64,000 nucleotides of DNA from Blattamonas nauphoetae. Taxonomy: Eukaryota > Preaxostyla > Oxymonadida. The notes under the pieces were generated by a model. That model saw nothing but the letters and a program-made list of their open reading frames with translations, did no database searches and was not told the origin of the DNA. Shown piece after piece: positions 61,856-64,000 of the stretch. The position numbers and the translations under genes are program-made. The DNA is taken from the NCBI GenBank assembly GCA_033064195.1, contig JARBJD010000005.1:124001-188000 (forward strand), written 5' to 3'. Within the stretch, counting starts at the first letter, position 1; every line of letters begins with the position of its first letter.

Positions 61856-62929
61856 ATGACCAAGATTGACAGAAAAACAGACACCTCATCATGTACAGCA
61901 GGTTCTGCTTTGCCTTTCTCTCAGTTCTCCTTTTCGACGGATTGCTTACCGTTCCTGAATTGGCAATCCAATCATCGTGAAGGTGTAACCGAAAAGGCGG
62001 TTGTCTTTCAATCTCTCATTGCCACGGTGAAGTCCCAACATACACTTAATGCCTCTCTGGAAGAGAAGGCCGTGAAATTTCTCGAATCTGTGTATTCAAT
62101 TGCTTTATCATCAGCAAGTCAATTTCTCAGCAGTCTTGCGTCTTTCGCGGATGAATCGTTGACTAACTTCGTACAGTCCATTGTAGTACTTGTTTCTTCA
62201 CCCAGTAGGATCATCACTGTTGCGACAATGGAGATGGTGAAAGCACTGACCATGTGGTGTTCATCCCGAGATCAGTATGCTCTCGTCCAAGCTGATCTGA
62301 TCCCTCAACTCATCATAACTCTCAGTGCACAGTCTCTGCCTGTTGCCGATGCAGTCGATATCCACACTAGTCTCTTGAATATCATCGTGGATTCTCTGTG
62401 GCTCTCAACTCCACGTAGTCTCGCATTTCTCGGAAATCAAGATGAGAATGGACAACAACATGTTCACGAGACGATCATGAAGCAAGTTGTTGCACCATCG
62501 GAGAAGTATATATGCCATTTGTGCGTGAACCGCTTTTCGATCATCGATGGTAACCAATCCAGGTCTTTTCTGGAACTCATCGCTCGGATCCTCCGAATAT
62601 CTCCATACTATCAACAGACAATGGATTTTATTCTGGGTCTGCCTGTCTTTCTCACGGTCCCGTGTTGTCTCACCTTCTTCGAATATGATGGCTCAATCTG
62701 GTGTTTTCTGCACACAATGAACCATGCCCGGTGGGAATGGAACAAAGGAAGGGGAGAAGTGCGACAGATGTGGAAGAAAGTGCTTCAAATGTTGAGAATG
62801 GAGGGCATCGAAGATGTTATTGAGGAAAAACTGGAAATCGACCGAAACGGAACGAAAGGACGCGAAATTGTTATCTTCTCAATCGATTGGAACAACTTGC
62901 AGGGCATGAACCTTTCGGAACGGGAATAG
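61856..62929 (+). CDS. Family C array gene, copy 10
   Basis: An intact 357-codon gene, predicted protein identical to copies 4-6 and 8. It is the last complete gene before the array ends inside its own minisatellite. Confidence 0.7.
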   Translation: MTKIDRKTDTSSCTAGSALPFSQFSFSTDCLPFLNWQSNHREGVTEKAVVFQSLIATVKSQHTLNASLEEKAVKFLESVYSIALSSASQFLSSLASFADESLTNFVQSIVVLVSSPSRIITVATMEMVKALTMWCSSRDQYALVQADLIPQLIITLSAQSLPVADAVDIHTSLLNIIVDSLWLSTPRSLAFLGNQDENGQQHVHETIMKQVVAPSEKYICHLCVNRFSIIDGNQSRSFLELIARILRISPYYQQTMDFILGLPVFLTVPCCLTFFEYDGSIWCFLHTMNHARWEWNKGRGEVRQMWKKVLQMLRMEGIEDVIEEKLEIDRNGTKGREIVIFSIDWNNLQGMNLSERE

Positions 62930-63284
62930 AAAGAGTACAGAGCCAGCCAAATCTTCGAACCATCTCTGACTCGCTTTGGACAACCAAAACTCTTTGTTTG
63001 TGATATTTGTCAACGCTGACAGCACCTCATGGTTTTCCAGAAAGATTCGGATTCAATCTCGCCAGTCTCGCTCGATGAACACTCCTCTCTCCTTCGCCAC
63101 CACTCTCGCACTCCTCGTATCGGGAAGACAAACGTCGATTGATGGATGGATGGTGACGATTGGTGGGAGCTTGTGTCCGCATTCTGGATCTCCCTCGCTC
63201 ATTCACTTGTTCTTTTAAAGCCGATCGGAAGGATCGGAAGATGTCATTGCCGAATTCATGGCCGTTCTCGATTCTTGCTCTGTC

Positions 63285-63630
63285 GCCACCCACACCCTCC
63301 CACTCCCCTCTGCCACTCCCTCACCACCCACACCCTCCCTCTGCCTCTGCCTCTCCCTCACCACCCACACCCTCCCACTCTCCTCTGCCTCTCCCTCACC
63401 ACCCACACCCTCCCACTCTCCTCTGCCTCTCCCTCACCACCCACACCCTCCCACTCTCCTCTGCCTCTCCCTCACCACGCACACCCTCCCACTCTCCTCT
63501 GCCTCTCCCTCACCACGCACACCCTCCCACTCCCCTCTGCCTCTCCCTCACCACCCACACCCTCCCACTCCCCTCTGCCTCTCCGTCACCACCCACACCA
63601 TCTCACTCCCCTCTGCCTCTCCCTCACCAC
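63285..63630. repeat. C/T-rich minisatellite of array unit 10 (array end)
   Basis: About 346 bp, with an excess of the CACTCTCCTC variant. It stops at CCCTCACCAC, and the unique sequence ATTCGGTGTGGCGC follows; the terminal CGCCAACTCG stretch seen after the other blocks is missing. Confidence 0.9.
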
Positions 63631-64000
63631 ATTCGGTGTGGCGCATGCTAATACTTGATGTTCCAGACCCAATCAGAACTAGCCTCGACAGACTCCCCCC
63701 TTCCCTTTCTTTGAATCGTCTTCGATTTCTTCACCATTTCCTCATCTCTTCCGTCGTCGCCAGAGATTCCAATCCCATCTGGACGCGAAGTGCAGAAGGA
63801 CGAAACAGGAAGAGGAGAACAACGACAAGCCGATATCCAGAAACGACGAGACACGGAAGACAAATTAAGAAGCGGGAATCGGAAGAGCGAAAGCATGAGC
63901 TGTCGGAAGGAAATGAGAAAAGCAGGTGAAGATGAGTCGAGCGAAGAAGGCGAGAGGAAGACGAGGAAGTACGAAGGGACTAATCCGAAATGGCCGCAAT
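63631..64000. other. Unassigned sequence beyond the array
   Basis: A plus frame entering from the minisatellite stays open to 63929 and becomes strongly charged (Arg/Glu-rich) at its end. It has no recognisable domain and its N-terminal part is repeat. No element end or RNA gene was seen. Confidence 0.3.

Larger units (their letters stand above)
44789..63630 (+). repeat. Ten-unit tandem array of family-C genes, units about 1.75-2.02 kb
   Basis: The unit consists of about 98 bp of upstream sequence (starting ACCACATTTCTTTG), a 357-codon gene, about 350 bp of 3' sequence and a C/T-rich minisatellite. Gene starts are 44887, 46795, 48548, 50306, 52211, 54117, 56025, 57931, 59837 and 61856, so periods are 1908, 1753, 1758, 1905, 1906, 1908, 1906, 1906 and 2019 bp; the differences come almost wholly from minisatellite unit number. 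Copies differ by only a handful of substitutions. The array begins and ends at a short CACCACATT-like word (44788-44797 and 63625-63634), which may have seeded the first duplication. Confidence 0.95.

Noticed and set aside
44789-63630. The regular repeat-spacer layout briefly suggested a CRISPR-like or rDNA-type array.
   Set aside because: Units are about 1.9 kb protein genes with identical spacers in a eukaryotic genome, with no rRNA sequence.
46191-63929. Pro/Ser/Thr-rich ORFs of up to about 230 codons across the array minisatellites.
   Set aside because: All three frames stay open only because the repeat lacks stop words, and frames change with C-run length; nothing indicates translation.

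Overview
The window looks like nuclear DNA of an intron-bearing anaerobic protist, most likely an oxymonad close to Blattamonas nauphoetae. Three things point there. Introns are very short (mostly 31-86 nt, GT..CAG, often GTNTGT at the donor). The alpha-helical armadillo-like protein families and the giant beta-helix membrane protein resemble ones I remember as abundant in that genome; this is recall, not a search. The housekeeping genes (eIF4G, Dcp2, histone H4, alpha-tubulin) are eukaryotic but divergent. The standard genetic code fits: histone H4 ends in TAA and the intact genes contain no internal TAA or TAG.

Layout. 1-417: 3' end of an unrecognised gene. 540-796: antisense scrap of an S9 peptidase. 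764-4087: eIF4G. 4462-16110: three tandem paralogues, here called family A; the middle one is a recombinant of the other two, and the third carries a 576-bp MITE in an exon. 16177-17146: a TA-flanked inverted-repeat element. 17149-17459: a small unknown minus-strand gene. 17806-19019: histone H4 split by an 891-bp foldback element. 20187-21762: a complete six-exon serpin. 22287-23630: a divergent alpha-tubulin. 23681-27182: two broken armadillo-like paralogues (family B), tail to tail. 27524-33661: a 2045-residue beta-helix membrane protein. 33867-34916: a Dcp2-like protein that has lost its Nudix catalytic signature. 35196-40992: a third family-B gene split by a 4.77-kb terminal-inverted-repeat element that holds minisatellite and degenerate ORFs. 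40999-44428: two truncated family-C copies around an unknown gene. 44789-63630: a head-to-tail array of ten nearly identical family-C genes, each followed by a C/T-rich minisatellite. 63631-64000: unassigned.

The host genes fall into cytoskeleton and chromatin (tubulin, H4), mRNA translation and turnover (eIF4G, Dcp2-like), surface/defence (serpin, beta-helix protein) and expanding lineage-specific helical-repeat families. The main theme is genome dynamics. Recent unequal crossing-over produced both tandem arrays. At least four inverted-repeat elements are present; three interrupt a gene whose coding sequence can be followed across the insertion and whose target duplication is visible. Several copies differ only by homopolymer-length changes, which may be real or may be sequencing error.
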